11,603 nt of DNA from an uncultured Alistipes sp. (GCA_904502075.1 CAJGDL010000048.1:1-11603); one strand, 5' to 3'. Positions 1 to 6,354 are shown, counted from the stretch's first letter. Numbers and translations: made by a program. The notes: generated by a model not told the origin, from the letters alone.

Positions 1-858
1 CGTGTCGTTGATCGGCAGGATCTGGATCACCTTCATGCCGCTCTTCTGAGCCCAATCGACCATCTTCTTCAGGTCGTAGAACTCACCCACGCCGAAGCTC
101 TCCTCCGAGCGGAGCGAGAAGACCGGAATGGCTACACCGGCACCCTTCCAGGGGGCCTGCGACGAGCGGTAGCGCATCTCCGTGAGGGTGGTGCACTCCT
201 TCGTGGCGGGCATCTTCTGCTCCCAGTAGCGGTTCGAGCCGGCCTCCCAGCTTACGACCTCACCCGTCGAAGCCTTCTTGATTACATACTTATAGGCAAA
301 GCCTGCGGTGAGTTTGGCAGCCTTGAAAGCCACCTTCCAGGTAGGATAGCAGGCATCGCTCATCGGGAGTGCCTTCTCAGCATCCCAGTTGCCGAGCACG
401 GCGGGCTCACCCACCACGCAGAGTACCTCGTCGGGACGTACCATCGGAGCCTCGACCTGCAGGAGGATCGTGCCGGGAGCGGCCACGGCCTCTTTCTGAC
501 GCTTTTGGCGCGAGAAGATACCCTCGGTGAAGGCAGACGAGAAGAGCGAAGCCTCCTCGGGCATATCCGACCAGCGGTCGATCAAGCGGCAGCTCTCCAC
601 GCTCTTGTTGGCGGCAAAGCGGTGCCAGCGACCTCCCCACTCTTCGCGCAGGAGTTGATTCTGCTCACCTTCCACCTGGTAACGGTAGTCGAAAGCAGCT
701 CCCTCGGGAACTTCGAGGGCGAGCGTCCACAGACCCTCCTGGTAGCGCATGGCATAGACGGGCTCCAGATTCAGACGCTCGGCATCGGCGGGATGAATTA
801 CCACCACAAGGTTTTCACCCCATGCGGTGGCATATTCCAACTGAAAATTGATTTTCAT
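1..858 (-). CDS. malQ: 4-alpha-glucanotransferase (amylomaltase), N-terminal part, with tandem CBM20 domains
   Basis: I translated this gene from the minus strand: 286 uninterrupted codons from the ATG at 858 to the window edge, so the C-terminal part is missing. It resembles the DPE2-like MalQ of Bacteroidetes, which moves alpha-1,4-glucan segments between maltodextrins in the cytoplasm. Residues about 1-115 look like a first CBM20 starch-binding domain. Residues about 130-228 are a second, clearer one (VVGEPAVLGNWD around 148-159, then FAYKYVIK). GH77 begins near residue 239 with GVAIPVFSLRSEESFGVGEF and continues with MKVIQILPINDT, the first strand of the glucanotransferase barrel. The GH77 catalytic residues lie outside the window. 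There is no signal peptide. The start follows a promoter at 903-935 by a leader of about 40 bases. The gene is downstream of a two-component pair on the same strand but has its own promoter. Confidence 0.93.
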   Translation of the reverse strand, partial: MKINFQLEYATAWGENLVVVIHPADAERLNLEPVYAMRYQEGLWTLALEVPEGAAFDYRYQVEGEQNQLLREEWGGRWHRFAANKSVESCRLIDRWSDMPEEASLFSSAFTEGIFSRQKRQKEAVAAPGTILLQVEAPMVRPDEVLCVVGEPAVLGNWDAEKALPMSDACYPTWKVAFKAAKLTAGFAYKYVIKKASTGEVVSWEAGSNRYWEQKMPATKECTTLTEMRYRSSQAPWKGAGVAIPVFSLRSEESFGVGEFYDLKKMVDWAQKSGMKVIQILPINDT

Positions 859-902
859 AGAATGTATTGCTATTAAATTTGAAAGTTTCTCAATTAACCA
901 AA

Positions 903-935
903 CAAAGATACGATCTTTTTTGCAGATTTCCAAAA
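903..935 (-). promoter_or_regulatory. Bacteroidetes-type promoter for malQ
   Basis: On the minus strand a -7 box TATCTTTG (complement of 903-910) is preceded by TTTTGG (complement of 930-935) with a 19-base spacer. This matches the Bacteroidetes sigma-ABfr consensus (TTTG, about 20 bases, TAnnTTTG). Transcription would start near 896, giving a leader of about 38 bases before the malQ ATG at 858. Confidence 0.7.
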
Positions 936-961
936 CAATCCGCAAGAACGAGAAACCAAAC

Positions 962-1657
962 TTAGGATTCGGAGAGCATCAATCGGTAGCCAATGCCGCG
1001 AATCGAGAGAATTTTCACGCGGGGATCGCGTGCCAGGCGACGCCTCAGGCGCGAAACAATCACATTGAGCGAACGGAGATTAAAGAAGGTATCCTCGCCC
1101 CAAAGTTCGCGCAAAAGAGCCGTAAGTTCGACTACCTCCCCCATTCTCCGGCAAAGACGCAGCAAGACCTCGGCCTCCCGACTCGGAAGTTCTTCGACCT
1201 CTTCGCCAAAGGATAGGCGAGAAGAGGGAACATCCAACCGATAGCCCCCGATTTCGTAACACCTCTCTTCCTGCTCCGTGCGAGGGGCGAAACGGGCCAA
1301 GAGGGCCTCCAAGCGGACAATCAACTCGTCGATGGCAAAGGGTTTTCGGAGGTAGTCGTTGCCGCCCGACTCAAACCCCTTGACCACATCCTCGGTCGTC
1401 GAGCGCGCCGTCAGAAAGAGAATCGGAGCCCGACACCCCTCTTTGCGTAGGCGACGAGCCAACGTAAAGCCGTCCATGCGGGGCATCATCACATCGGCCA
1501 CAACCACATCGGGTTGCCATTGGCGAACCCTTCCCAATGCCTCTTCGCCATCGAAGGCCAAAGAGACCTCAAAGCCTCGATCCGAGAGCGTATCACTCAA
1601 TATCTCGGCCAACATGCGCTCATCCTCGGCCAGCAGAAGTTTTCTCTTCGATTTCAT
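962..1657 (-). CDS. rprY: OmpR/PhoB-family response regulator, RprY-like
   Basis: A 231-residue DNA-binding response regulator, the normal length for the OmpR/PhoB family. The receiver domain covers about 5-120: acidic pair E11-D12 in LLLAEDERML, phosphoacceptor D55 in VVVADVMMPRMDGF, switch T83 in ILFLTARS, and K105 in YLRKPFAIDEL. The winged-helix output domain covers about 133-231, ending in VIVSRLRRRLARDPRV and ILSIRGIGYRL. I chose the ATG at 1657. The frame is open further upstream, but that stretch reads through kinase codons and looks nothing like a receiver domain. The first 38 bases overlap the end of the kinase gene, so the two are translationally coupled and E11-D12 should be phosphorylated by that kinase. 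The RprY name rests on overall resemblance and on the order kinase then regulator; the family assignment is secure, the ortholog less so. Confidence 0.9.
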   Translation of the reverse strand: MKSKRKLLLAEDERMLAEILSDTLSDRGFEVSLAFDGEEALGRVRQWQPDVVVADVMMPRMDGFTLARRLRKEGCRAPILFLTARSTTEDVVKGFESGGNDYLRKPFAIDELIVRLEALLARFAPRTEQEERCYEIGGYRLDVPSSRLSFGEEVEELPSREAEVLLRLCRRMGEVVELTALLRELWGEDTFFNLRSLNVIVSRLRRRLARDPRVKILSIRGIGYRLMLSES

Positions 1658-2870
1658 TGTCGGGAAGTGTGATAAAGATGGTTGTACCTCGTCCAAGCGT
1701 GCTCTTGGCCCAAATTTGACCGCCATGGCCCTCCACCACGCGCTTGGCATAGTAGAGGCCGAGGCCGAAGCCACGCACATTCTGCACGTCGCCCGAGGGA
1801 ATGCGATAGAATTTTTCAAAAATAGGGTTCAGGTGCTTCGACTCCATGCCGTGGCCGTTGTCCTTGACCCTGAGCTCCACGCCCTCTGCAGTACGAAGGG
1901 CCGAGATCTCGATCGTGAGGGCTTCGTCGGAGTATTTCAGCGCATTATCAAGCAGAGTCTGCAACACATTTTGCAGATGGAAGCGATCGGCCTGGAGGGT
2001 GAAATCCTTCGGAATCTCATTCTTGAAGGTGATTGGGCGTGATCCCACCCGGAATTGGTGCATGATCTTCTCGACCAGCGGATGCAGGAGGATCGGCTCC
2101 TTGTGGTAGCTCTCCTTGGTGTCGACCGAGAGCGAGAGGATGCGATCGACCATCGTGTGGAGTTCACGAAGTTGCAGGCCCACCATCTCCAGGTAGCGAG
2201 CGCGTCGCTCGGGGTCGCTGTCGGCTTCAAAATTCCGAAGGGCCTCGTTGGCCGCCATGGCCACTGAGATTGGAGTTTTCAATTCGTGAGTGATGTTCTG
2301 CGTCAGGTCGCGGCGCATCTCTTCCAGGCTCTTTTGGCGGAACCAGGTGCGCATGAGGTAGTAGAAGAGTGCCGCCATCAGCAGCACGATGGCCACCGAC
2401 GAGAGGATCAGTCCGCTCATCTCGCGACGAAATTCGGCATGGGGCACATCCATATAGACATGGAGCCGAAAGTAACCGTCGTCGTCGATCTCGATCTCCT
2501 GAACAAAGGGATTGCTAAGGGCCTCCACATCACCGCGCCGCATCATCACCCGTCCGTTGTCGCCCAGGTAACTGACCACCTCCAATACATAGGGCTCCAG
2601 GGCATCCAACTCCAAAAGATTCGGATCGAAATAGAGGGCAAAATCCGCCAGGTCGATCTGCACGCGGTCGCTGCTCTGCAAGCCCGGAATGGCATCCATG
2701 CGAAACGAACGATAGACGCTCTTATAGGCCGCCATGCGCACTCGGCGCTCGAAATCGGCCACTCGGTCGCGATACATCCGCCACACCCAGAGTCCCTGCA
2801 CCACAGAGAGCAGGAGCAGGGCCCCGACCGCCATCAGGGCGATCTTTCGAAAGAGGTTGCGTTCGTTCAT
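1620..2870 (-). CDS. rprX: Membrane sensor histidine kinase, RprX-like
   Basis: A 416-residue inner-membrane histidine kinase. TM1 is about 9-30 and TM2 about 153-173, enclosing a periplasmic sensor of roughly 120 residues with no fold I recognise. The HisKA H-box is QNITHELKTPISVAMAANEA with phosphoacceptor H195. The HATPase_c domain has the N-box LLDNALKYS (N309), G1 DNGHG (337-341), G2 GFGLGL (367-372) and the G3-type TLGRGTT near 391-397. All catalytic motifs are intact. The H-box and the following AANEALRNFEAD resemble Bacteroides RprX. The stop codon lies 38 bases inside the response regulator gene. The ATG at 2870 follows an AT-rich leader and a -7 box at 2891-2898. Upstream there is an array of TTAAC boxes that the partner regulator could bind, which suggests autoregulation. 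The stimulus cannot be read from the sequence. Confidence 0.92.
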   Translation of the reverse strand: MNERNLFRKIALMAVGALLLLSVVQGLWVWRMYRDRVADFERRVRMAAYKSVYRSFRMDAIPGLQSSDRVQIDLADFALYFDPNLLELDALEPYVLEVVSYLGDNGRVMMRRGDVEALSNPFVQEIEIDDDGYFRLHVYMDVPHAEFRREMSGLILSSVAIVLLMAALFYYLMRTWFRQKSLEEMRRDLTQNITHELKTPISVAMAANEALRNFEADSDPERRARYLEMVGLQLRELHTMVDRILSLSVDTKESYHKEPILLHPLVEKIMHQFRVGSRPITFKNEIPKDFTLQADRFHLQNVLQTLLDNALKYSDEALTIEISALRTAEGVELRVKDNGHGMESKHLNPIFEKFYRIPSGDVQNVRGFGLGLYYAKRVVEGHGGQIWAKSTLGRGTTIFITLPDNEIEEKTSAGRG

Positions 2871-2890
2871 GGAGAATTGTTTTCGTAAGA

Positions 2891-2898
2891 CAAAGGTA
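2891..2898 (-). promoter_or_regulatory. Probable -7 box of the kinase-regulator operon
   Basis: The minus strand reads TACCTTTG here, a match to TAnnTTTG, 20 bases before the kinase ATG at 2870. The -33 region (about 2915-2922) is T-rich on the minus strand but has no clean TTTG. That would fit a promoter dependent on an activator bound at the TTAAC boxes just upstream. Confidence 0.5.
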
Positions 2899-2925
2899 AC
2901 TCATTTCGACCAAAAAGAAAAGGCC

Positions 2926-2962
2926 GTTAACACTTCTTAACAAAACTTAACACTCCGTTAAC
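2926..2962. promoter_or_regulatory. Phased TTAAC repeat array, candidate response-regulator operator
   Basis: TTAAC occurs four times on the plus strand, starting at 2927, 2937, 2947 and 2958. The steps are 10, 10 and 11 bases, so all four lie on one face of the helix. The longer unit TTAACACT repeats at 2927 and 2947 (20 bases), and CCGTTAAC at 2924 and 2955 (31 bases, about three turns). OmpR/PhoB-family regulators typically bind head-to-tail repeats with this spacing. The array lies between two divergent promoters, immediately upstream of the leftward -7 box (2891-2898) and of the rightward one (2985-2992). Binding by the adjacent RprY-like regulator is an inference. Confidence 0.55.
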
Positions 2963-2984
2963 CTTTTTTGGGGTAAAGAGTCTA

Positions 2985-2992
2985 TATCTTTG
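2985..2992 (+). promoter_or_regulatory. Probable -7 box for the secreted plug-like protein gene
   Basis: TATCTTTG, followed by C, is an exact match to the Bacteroidetes -7 consensus, 56 bases before the ATG at 3049. The -33 position lies in a T-rich stretch (2964-2969) directly after the last TTAAC box. An activator on that array would therefore contact the polymerase region. Confidence 0.6.
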
Positions 2993-3048
2993 CATCAGGA
3001 AAAGCGCAATTCCAAAAAAAGTAAGGTTTGTTTAAAAAAACGAAAACT

Positions 3049-3963
3049 ATGAAGCGTTTAGTATTGTGTTTGTTGGTGGCCTCGATGGCGTTCACGGCCT
3101 CGGCCCAACAGAAAATTCACGGACGAGTAACCAACATTGAGGGCTATCCGATCTCGGGGGCCACCGTCTGCGTCGAAGGGGCGGAGAAGGGCGCCGTTGC
3201 CCAGACCGACAAGGAGGGTTACTATCAGATGCCCTCCATCAAGTCGGGGAATGAGCACTACGTTTTTTCTTGCCCCGGTTACGAAAGCAAAAAGATCCAT
3301 CTAAAAGCCAAAGGAGAGGCCGAGATCAATGTCAGCCTGAACAAGATCCAGCAGCCGGAGAAGACCCTCTATGTGGTGGATGGGCGCATCAGCTCGAAGG
3401 CCGAGGTGGATGGTTTGTCGCCCGATCTGATTGCCGGCATGAATATCATGAAGGGGATCGAAAGTGCCATCATCATCACCACGAAACAGAAAGAAACCGA
3501 GGTGGTCGAAATCGGTTCGAAACCCTTTGACGGACAGCTTGTTGGGGGTGTGGCGGCTGTAGGTGAGTCGGGTGCCATCCCCTTTATGCTGGTGAATGAT
3601 GATAAGAATGCACTGCTGACGACGATGGTTACCGTCGATAAAAACAGTGGCGTGGAGATCTCCGATTACGCGGGCGAGAAGTCCATTCGCATCCTGAAGG
3701 GCGGCGAGGAGGTTGCGCTCAACGATAAGGAGGTCTTGGTGGTGGTATGCCATGCCGACGGCACCTTCCGCACGGGCAACCCGGGCATCCTCAAGGAGAT
3801 CAGTCCCAAAGTGATCCGTACCATCTCGGTGCTTAAAGACGATCGTGCCCGCGAAATGTTGCGCGAATACAACCTGAACCAGGAACTTCCGGCCGGGGGA
3901 GTCATCTGGGTGGCGCTCGGACAGCCCGAAATGAAGATCTACAAGGCCAAGCCGGTCAATTAA
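3049..3963 (+). CDS. Secreted protein with CarboxypepD_reg-like domain and two TonB-plug-like motifs, no barrel
   Basis: A 304-residue exported protein. The ATG at 3049 gives a textbook Sec signal peptide (MKRLVLCLLVASMAFTASA, cleavage before QQ at 20). An in-frame TTG at 3028 would only add seven charged residues, so I reject it. Residues about 22-97 form a carboxypeptidase-regulatory-like beta sandwich (KIHGRVTNIEGYPISGATV), the module that opens SusC-type TonB-dependent receptors. Residues 107-147 (TLYVVDGRIS, then LSPDLIAGMNIMKGIESA and IIITTK) copy the SusC plug pattern 'YVVDG...I..M.V.K...A...I.ITTK'. Residues about 228-290 repeat it (EVLVVVCHADG, then ISPKVIRTISVLKDDRA and GGVIWVAL). 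The protein then ends, without a beta barrel. Such plug-like segments also occur in periplasmic tails of Bacteroidetes M56/BlaR1 sensors. Its function is unknown; a periplasmic or envelope binding role is plausible. It is divergent from the two-component operon and shares its control region. Confidence 0.8.
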   Translation: MKRLVLCLLVASMAFTASAQQKIHGRVTNIEGYPISGATVCVEGAEKGAVAQTDKEGYYQMPSIKSGNEHYVFSCPGYESKKIHLKAKGEAEINVSLNKIQQPEKTLYVVDGRISSKAEVDGLSPDLIAGMNIMKGIESAIIITTKQKETEVVEIGSKPFDGQLVGGVAAVGESGAIPFMLVNDDKNALLTTMVTVDKNSGVEISDYAGEKSIRILKGGEEVALNDKEVLVVVCHADGTFRTGNPGILKEISPKVIRTISVLKDDRAREMLREYNLNQELPAGGVIWVALGQPEMKIYKAKPVN

Positions 3964-3968
3964 ACCGC

Positions 3969-4060
3969 GGGGAAGGAGAGGCGTAGGAGCTATGGGGGAA
4001 TAGGAGGAAACATGGTATGGGGTAAGGCCCCATGACTCCTGCCCCCTTCCCCCGTTCCCC
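3969..4060 (+). terminator. Nested purine/pyrimidine fold-back downstream of the plug-like gene
   Basis: Four perfect arm pairs are nested in register: GGGGAA 3969-3974 with TTCCCC 4055-4060; GGGGGAA 3994-4000 with TTCCCCC 4047-4053; AGGAG 4002-4006 with CTCCT 4036-4040; ATGGGG 4017-4022 with CCCCAT 4028-4033 around a five-base loop. The 5' half is almost all purine and the 3' half almost all pyrimidine. It starts six bases after the stop at 3963, so it may terminate transcription or protect the 3' end of the message. A T-run comes only at 4089-4095, so it is not a canonical intrinsic terminator. Confidence 0.45.
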
Positions 4061-4132
4061 TTCTCTCAACCGCGAGAAAGCGTACCGATTTTTTTAATCC
4101 TATGTAATTATCCCATACAAATTCTACTTCTC

Positions 4133-5302
4133 ATGAAAAAGTTAAGTTTGATCTTCATCGCCCTGTGCGGCTTGGTTGCCTGCCATTCCATCCCCAAGGA
4201 GTATTACGAGGTGGAGGGCCGAGTCGAAGGGGTGGACGACGGAGTTGTCTTTACCCTCTTCCGTATCAACGGCCAGGCCGGCATGGGGATCGACCACGAC
4301 ACGCTGCGCGACGGCCGATTCTTCTTCCGCGTGAAGCCCGATACCGAAGGGCGCGAGCACATGACCATTCTCTGTTGGCGCGATGACTTCCCGAGCATGG
4401 CTCTCCACTTTTGGGCCGGGGCGGGTGAGCGCGTGCGCATCAAGGGCAAGGATAAATTGATCTACGGCTGGGAGGTGAAGAGCCCCGCCCCCGAAAATCG
4501 CTCGTGGTACGCCTACAACGCCTGCGCCGGCGACCTCTACGAGGAGTTGCAGCGTCTCTCCATCGAGGAGAACACCCTCCGCATGAAGGCCCAAAACGAG
4601 GGGCTCGACCCGGCTTCCGCGCAGTCGCTGTGGGACTCCCTGGGTCGACTGCAAATGAAACTCATCCCCCAAATTCATAGCCGTCAGATCGAGCACATGA
4701 AGCGAGTGGAGATGGACGAGATCGGTTTGATACACCTTGAGGAGATGGCCAACCTCTGTAAATACGACCCCGAGGGGTATCCCCATCGCCAAGCGGTGGA
4801 GGAGCTCTACAATGCGTTGGGCGAGGAGTGGAAGAGTCATTCCACGGCCGAGCGTATCCGCGCGTTGCTCTATCCCGTCAAGACGGTGGCGTTGAACGAA
4901 CCGATGGTCGATGGCGAACTCTACGACCTGGAGGGGAACAAACATACCCTCACGGAGCTTCGCGGGCAGTACATCCTGCTCGACTTTTGGAGTGCTGGTT
5001 GCGGCCCCTGCATGATGGCCCTTCCGGAGATGGCCGAGATTGCCAAGCAGTATGAAGGTCGTCTGCAGGTGGTGAGCATTACGACCGACCCCGACGACCT
5101 CTGGCGCAAGAGCTCGGCCGAACACCCCATGGCGTGGCACAATTGGAGCGACGGAAAGGAGCGTATGGGGCTCTACGCCTACTACGACCAGCAGGGTATT
5201 CCGAGTTATACGCTGATCTCCCCCGAGGGGAGGGTTATCGACCGCTGGATGGGCTACGGTTCGGGCAGCCTGAAACAGAAGGTGGCCGAACATATCCAAT
5301 AA
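4133..5302 (+). CDS. TlpA-family thiol-disulfide lipoprotein with N-terminal DUF4369-like domain
   Basis: A 389-residue lipoprotein of the type common in Bacteroidetes. The signal peptide ends in a lipobox, CGLVAC, with lipidation on C17. Residues about 24-115 are a DUF4369-like beta domain (YYEVEGRVEG, then DTLRDGRFFF). A helical linker covers about 125-245. Residues about 252-389 are a thioredoxin-like TlpA/AhpC-TSA domain (LRGQYILLDFWSAGCGPC) with active site C290-G-P-C293 and cis-proline P357 in QGIPSYTLISPEGRVIDRW. It probably reduces or isomerises disulfides of envelope proteins, anchored to a membrane facing the periplasm. The CxxC is intact, so catalysis is expected. The substrate is unknown. 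It lies 169 bases after the plug-like gene with no clear -7 box of its own, and a structured spacer lies between them, so co-transcription is uncertain. Confidence 0.88.
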   Translation: MKKLSLIFIALCGLVACHSIPKEYYEVEGRVEGVDDGVVFTLFRINGQAGMGIDHDTLRDGRFFFRVKPDTEGREHMTILCWRDDFPSMALHFWAGAGERVRIKGKDKLIYGWEVKSPAPENRSWYAYNACAGDLYEELQRLSIEENTLRMKAQNEGLDPASAQSLWDSLGRLQMKLIPQIHSRQIEHMKRVEMDEIGLIHLEEMANLCKYDPEGYPHRQAVEELYNALGEEWKSHSTAERIRALLYPVKTVALNEPMVDGELYDLEGNKHTLTELRGQYILLDFWSAGCGPCMMALPEMAEIAKQYEGRLQVVSITTDPDDLWRKSSAEHPMAWHNWSDGKERMGLYAYYDQQGIPSYTLISPEGRVIDRWMGYGSGSLKQKVAEHIQ

Positions 5303-5313
5303 GCGGAAATGCT

Positions 5314-5392
5314 AAAGGTGTAATAATCTTGTAAAGAGTAGATTAAGCAACTGAACCTCGAATTATTACTTCGTAATTTTTGCTTCACCTTT
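5314..5392. repeat. Loose nested inverted repeat after the TlpA gene
   Basis: AAAGGTG at 5314-5320 pairs with CACCTTT at 5386-5392. AAGCAA at 5345-5350 pairs with TTGCTT at 5380-5385. Inside that lies a small hairpin, ATTAC-TTC-GTAAT. An alternative is GTAATAAT 5320-5327 with ATTATTAC 5362-5369. The pairs are perfect but short and AT-rich, and partly exclusive of one another, so this may be a multi-state fold or chance. Confidence 0.35.
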
Positions 5393-5409
5393 CCGAGATG
5401 CAATTAGGA

Positions 5410-5455
5410 GTGGCGATTATCGCCACGACAAGCCCCTCCTTTGTCAAAGGAGGGG
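5410..5455. repeat. REP-like pair of adjacent perfect palindromes
   Basis: First palindrome: GTGGCGAT 5410-5417 with ATCGCCAC 5419-5426 around one base. Second palindrome, six bases later: CCCCTCCTTTG 5433-5443 with CAAAGGAGGGG 5445-5455 around a single T. A further GGGGAGG follows at 5459-5465. Short GC-rich palindromes of this build, placed between convergent genes, look like dispersed REP-type repeats. The CCCCTCCTTTG/CAAAGGAGGGG form is reminiscent of intergenic repeats in other Bacteroidetes. Genome copy number is needed to confirm this. Confidence 0.55.
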
Positions 5456-5522
5456 TTTGGGGAGGAATGTCAATATTTTTATATTTAGTGAATTGATGAT
5501 AAATTTAATAGTACAATTTTTA

Positions 5523-5639
5523 GTTTTCCTTTTTGGTCACCTTTAGGTGGCGGATTTTGTTTGAAATGTGCTGTCGTGTTTACACGAAAAGCACGATTTC
5601 AAACAAAATCAACGGAGCGAAGCTCACAAAAAGGGAAAC
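5523..5639. repeat. Cloverleaf-like structured element, MITE/REP-like or non-coding RNA candidate
   Basis: A closing stem of 12 pairs joins 5523-5534 to 5628-5639, with one G-T pair. Inside are three hairpins. The first is CACCT/AGGTG at 5538-5549. The second is a long central hairpin at 5553-5610 with a 15-bp perfect stem (GATTTTGTTTGAAAT with ATTTCAAACAAAATC), then GTGCT/AGCAC and a CGTG-TTTA-CACG tip. The third is GAGC-GAA-GCTC at 5615-5625. So much nested complementarity in 117 bases is unlikely by chance. It is not a tRNA: the arm sizes are wrong and there is no anticodon arm. It carries no obvious promoter of its own. A non-autonomous mobile repeat or a structured RNA are both possible. 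Confidence 0.6.
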
Positions 5640-5683
5640 CAAAATATTGCACCAAGAATAGCCGAATTGCGGAGTTTGTATAC

Positions 5684-5710
5684 AAAAAGGAGCCCGAAAG
5701 GCTCCTTTTT
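5684..5710. terminator. Bidirectional intrinsic terminator
   Basis: AAAAAGGAGCC 5684-5694, loop CGAAA, GGCTCCTTTTT 5700-5710 form a perfect 11-bp stem whose ends supply the T-run in either direction. It starts ten bases beyond the stop of the minus-strand HAD gene at 5721 and most likely ends that transcript. It would also stop read-through from the left. Confidence 0.85.
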
Positions 5711-5720
5711 GCGTATGGAC

Positions 5721-6332
5721 TTATTGCTGGCCGAGCAGTTGCTCGCGAAGTTCCGCGCAGGCCTTCTCGGGATGATCCCGATCAAACCAAAAGCCGCCGA
5801 TGCCTTCGCGCTCGGCTGCTTCGATATTCTCGCGCCGATCGTCGATAAAGAGGCACTCTTCCCCTTGCAGTTCGTAGCGCTCCTTGATGATTTGGTAGAT
5901 GCGCGGCTCGGGCTTTACGACATGCTCCTCGCAGGAGATCACCTCGCCGTCGAAGGAGCGGTAAACGGGGCGTGTGCGCAGGAAGTCGATAAACTCGCGC
6001 GACATATTCGAGAGGACATAGAGGCGATAGCCGGCCCCCTTTAGATCGCGGATCAGGGCCTCGGTGGGGGCGATCTCCTCCTGCTTGTCGATGGCCAGGC
6101 GCACATACTCCACGCATTGCTCACGGCTCACCCCTTTTTCGCGACACAGCAGATCGATCACCTCGTCGAGTGAGTAGGTGCCGCGGTCGTACTCCTCCCA
6201 AAAGAGGGGCATCTTGGGGAAGCGCACAAAGGCAAAAAAGTCGATGAAGTCGGGGGTGCACTTCTTCGGGTCGCGTCGGAAGAGGACTCCTCCCAGGTCG
6301 AAAATGATGTTTTTTATCTTCGAGTTTTGCAT
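5721..6332 (-). CDS. HAD-superfamily (IA, YihX-like) hydrolase
   Basis: A 203-residue cytoplasmic HAD subfamily IA protein, probably a phosphatase of small sugar phosphates or related metabolites. Motif I is IIFDLGGVLF with nucleophile D12. The position normally holding the second Asp (DxD) is G14, as in YihX-type alpha-glucose-1-phosphatases, which read FDLGN. Motif II is YVLSNMS (S108), motif III is VVKPEPRIY (K140), and motif IV is CLFIDDRRENI (D164, D165). A helical cap lies at about 20-85. The ATG at 6332 follows a -7 box at 6355-6362 in a 78-base divergent region shared with the patatin-like gene. A strong terminator follows at 5684-5710. A second gene of the same family lies at 9367-10011 on the same strand. 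The substrate is not predictable. Confidence 0.88.
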   Translation of the reverse strand: MQNSKIKNIIFDLGGVLFRRDPKKCTPDFIDFFAFVRFPKMPLFWEEYDRGTYSLDEVIDLLCREKGVSREQCVEYVRLAIDKQEEIAPTEALIRDLKGAGYRLYVLSNMSREFIDFLRTRPVYRSFDGEVISCEEHVVKPEPRIYQIIKERYELQGEECLFIDDRRENIEAAEREGIGGFWFDRDHPEKACAELREQLLGQQ

Positions 6333-6354
6333 GATTTTTTCTTAAAGGTTCCGC

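Larger units (their letters stand above)
5303..5720. other. 418-base intergenic region without genes, rich in inverted repeats
   Basis: No convincing reading frame lies here. The AT-rich background is interrupted by a loose nested fold-back (5314-5392), two adjacent tight palindromes (5410-5455), a 117-nt cloverleaf-like element (5523-5639) and a bidirectional terminator (5684-5710), each listed separately. The flanking genes converge: the TlpA lipoprotein ends at 5302 and the HAD gene at 5721. No transposase or integrase remnant is visible. Confidence 0.8.

Noticed and set aside
1658..1819. N-terminal extension of the response regulator
   Set aside because: Its codons are the out-of-frame reading of the kinase ATPase domain, and the receiver domain starts normally at 1657.
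1359..2042. Plus-strand frame across the regulator/kinase junction
   Set aside because: It covers parts of two well-supported minus-strand genes and has no family features.
3028..3048. TTG start seven codons upstream of the secreted plug-like protein
   Set aside because: It only adds charged residues before an already complete signal peptide with an ATG.
4142..5299. Open frame of 385 codons antisense to the TlpA lipoprotein gene
   Set aside because: His/Leu/Val/Gly-rich composition with no domain; the sense frame has a lipobox, CxxC and cis-Pro. It is a shadow frame produced by high GC in third positions.
5523..5639. tRNA or tmRNA reading of the cloverleaf
   Set aside because: Arm lengths do not fit, there is no TPsiC-like or anticodon arm, and no CCA-type acceptor end.
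5561..6044. Plus-strand frames starting in the cloverleaf and running antisense through the HAD gene
   Set aside because: They cross a strong terminator and lie antisense to a gene with four intact HAD motifs.
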